A stretch of DNA of 23,184 nucleotides from DASUPK01 sp036265435 (GTDB taxonomy: Bacteria > Actinomycetota > Thermoleophilia > Solirubrobacterales > 70-9): NCBI GenBank assembly GCA_036265435.1, contig DATAPB010000300.1, positions 1-23,184 of the forward strand, given 5' to 3'. The notes under the pieces are model-generated. The model made no database searches. It worked only from the letters and a program-made list of their open reading frames with translations, and was not told the origin of the DNA. Made by a program: the position numbers and the translations under genes. Positions 21,701 through 23,184 of this stretch are shown here, piece by piece (the stretch's first letter is position 1; the number at the start of each line of letters is the position of its first letter).

Positions 21701-23184
21701 GCTTCGGCGACTACGCCTTCGGCGTCGTCGGGCTCGCACTGGTCGCGATCCCGATGGCGATGGGCGGTGTGCGCCTGCGCCAGCGCCTGCTGCCGGCGTG
21801 GGAGGGAGCTCCGGCTCGTCTCGCGGAGGCGGTTCTCGGAGTCGCATTGCTCACGGTGCTGCTCCAGTTGCTCGACGCCTTCGGGATTCTCTACGCAGGA
21901 GTTCTGATCCCAGCGGCCCTCCTGGTCGGATTGGGCCTCTACTACGGCTTCTGGGGCGCTTTTCCCTCGCATACCAGGGTGAACGCGCCACAGAGTCAGC
22001 CGGCGGATCCACCCCCCGCGCCCAGCGTCCCACTTCCTCAGCTGCTTTTGGCGCTGCTCGCCGCAACCTTCGTCGCGACCCACTGGGCGACCGGCCTCCA
22101 GGACGTCTGGGGGAGGGGGATGCTCACCTTCGACACGCTCTGGTATCACGGCCCCTTCGCCGCACGGATCGCGGACACCGGCTCGGTCTGGGGGATGCAC
22201 TTCACGGACCCCCTCTACCTGAACTGGTTCTACCCGCAGAACTCCGAGCTCCTGCACGGCGCGGGGATCACGCTTTTCAACCGCGATCTCTTCTCGCCGT
22301 TCGTCAACTTCGGCTGGCTCGGCGTCGCACTGCTCGCCGCCTGGTGCATCGGCCGCCCCTACGGCGTGGCGCCCCTCTCGCTCACCGCGGTCGCGATCGC
22401 CATGGACACCGGCCCGATGGTCCCGCGCGAGGCCGGCACGCCGGCAACGGACACCGTCCCGGTGGCGATGCTGCTGGCCGCCGCGGCCATCCTCATCAAC
22501 GCCTGGGCCGCGCGGTCGCGAGACCCCGCCTCGGGTGGCGGCCGTGCCGCGGCGACGGAACCCCCGAAGCGTAACGCCGGCTCCGAAGCCGTCCTCATGG
22601 GCGCTCTCCTCGTGGCGGGCCTGGCGGTCGGCATCGCGCTCGGCAGCAAGCTGACGATCTGGGGCGTCACGGTCGCGTTCGCGATCGGCGTGCCGTTCCT
22701 CGTTCCCCGAGATCTCCGCTGGAAGGCGTTCTGGGTGTTCGTCGGCGGCGTGGCGGCGGTGTCGGCGTTCTGGTTCCTCCGGAACCTGATCCACGCCGGC
22801 AATCCGCTTCCCTGGATCCGGCACCTCGGTCCGATCGACCTGCCCGGCCCGAACCGCGGCCTCGAGGGCCGAACCGACTTCACGGTCGCGCACTACATCT
22901 TCAGCAACCCGAGCACCGGCCTCTGGCGCCAGTACTTCCTCAACCCGATCGAGAACCTGCTCGGTCCGCTCTGGTTCCTGATCCTTGGCGGAGCGTCGGC
23001 CGGGGCGATCCTCTCGATCTGGCGACCGCGCTCGCCGGCGGTCCGTCTCGCCGGCGTGGTGACGATCGTCGCCGCGATCGCGTACGTCTTCACCCCGCTG
23101 ACCGCCGCCGGCCCCGAGGGCCATCCCCTCGCCTTCGGCATCAACCTCCGCTACCTGATTCCCGGCTTTGCCCTCGGCCTGGCC
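21697..23184 (+). CDS. Polytopic membrane protein, third paralogue, 3' truncated by window
   Basis: This frame is open from GTG 21697 to the window edge (496 codons, no stop). The start begins MSFGDYAFG, matching MSFGDYLQG of the second copy, and overlaps the upstream TGA as GTGA. It keeps D146TLWYH151, WFYPQNSELLH (177-187), FWFLRN...NPLPWI...LPGPN and FTPLTAAG...NLRY. Compared with the first copy it has 10 extra residues before the motif, in a Pro-rich loop (PADPPPAPS, about 102-110). The C-terminal polar domain seen in the other two lies beyond the window. Further paralogues could follow. Function as for the first copy: probable envelope glycan enzyme, unproven. Confidence 0.85.
   Translation, partial: MSFGDYAFGVVGLALVAIPMAMGGVRLRQRLLPAWEGAPARLAEAVLGVALLTVLLQLLDAFGILYAGVLIPAALLVGLGLYYGFWGAFPSHTRVNAPQSQPADPPPAPSVPLPQLLLALLAATFVATHWATGLQDVWGRGMLTFDTLWYHGPFAARIADTGSVWGMHFTDPLYLNWFYPQNSELLHGAGITLFNRDLFSPFVNFGWLGVALLAAWCIGRPYGVAPLSLTAVAIAMDTGPMVPREAGTPATDTVPVAMLLAAAAILINAWAARSRDPASGGGRAAATEPPKRNAGSEAVLMGALLVAGLAVGIALGSKLTIWGVTVAFAIGVPFLVPRDLRWKAFWVFVGGVAAVSAFWFLRNLIHAGNPLPWIRHLGPIDLPGPNRGLEGRTDFTVAHYIFSNPSTGLWRQYFLNPIENLLGPLWFLILGGASAGAILSIWRPRSPAVRLAGVVTIVAAIAYVFTPLTAAGPEGHPLAFGINLRYLIPGFALGLA

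Noticed and set aside
21655..23124. A 489-codon minus-strand frame opposite the third membrane protein
   Set aside because: Charged, low-complexity translation without motifs; the plus-strand frame is clearly the gene.

Overview
The window is strongly GC-rich, densely packed DNA from a high-GC bacterium. The order mfd, parvulin-like gene, mazG, eno, ftsB/divIC matches a neighbourhood I know from actinobacteria (in Mycobacterium tuberculosis mfd, mazG, lpqU, eno and a DivIC-like gene follow each other). I therefore infer an actinobacterium, possibly a deep lineage such as Thermoleophilia; the lineage is a guess. I see no tRNA, rRNA, CRISPR array, transposase or phage gene. No gene-free stretch exceeds 300 bases. 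The longest gaps are 16544-16694, 9612-9749, 13047-13151 and 17046-17147, and their contents are listed as regulatory sites or a possible tiny ORF.

Region 1 (1-9228) looks like the edge of a biosynthetic cluster. It opens inside the last module of a nonribosomal peptide synthetase (end of an adenylation domain, two tandem carrier domains, thioesterase with a Cys nucleophile), overlapped by an Sfp-type phosphopantetheinyl transferase that could activate those carriers. A sugar and tailoring set follows with alternating strands: GT2 glycosyltransferase and TylF-type O-methyltransferase (minus), NDP-sugar C-methyltransferase (plus), SDR sugar epimerase/reductase (minus), RmlC-type 3,5-epimerase (plus), FIH-like JmjC/cupin oxygenase (plus) and a SAM methyltransferase (plus). 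Together these suggest a nonribosomal product or surface glycan carrying a C-methylated, O-methylated deoxysugar; no RmlA, RmlB or 2,3-dehydratase is in view. A minus-strand VOC protein (9225-9611) closes this part.

Region 2 (9750-17045) is housekeeping: Mfd transcription-repair coupling factor, a membrane-anchored parvulin-type foldase with a six-cysteine tail, MazG, enolase and an FtsB/DivIC-type division protein.

Region 3 (17148 to the end) is a near-consensus -10 box followed by three tandem paralogous polytopic membrane proteins of about 750-765 residues (the third runs off the window). They are joined by 4-bp start/stop overlaps. All share an identical WFYPQNSELLH signature, and two of the three keep a D-x-x-WYH motif that the middle copy has lost. 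They resemble GT-C-type membrane glycosyltransferases, but I do not recognise a named family. This is the best candidate here for an undescribed system.

A recurrent regulatory pattern crosses the window: four genes (TylF-like, SDR, parvulin, eno) have a TANNNT -10 hexamer exactly 9 nt before the start codon and no Shine-Dalgarno sequence, which suggests leaderless or nearly leaderless mRNAs. It also supports the TTG and GTG starts chosen for three of them.
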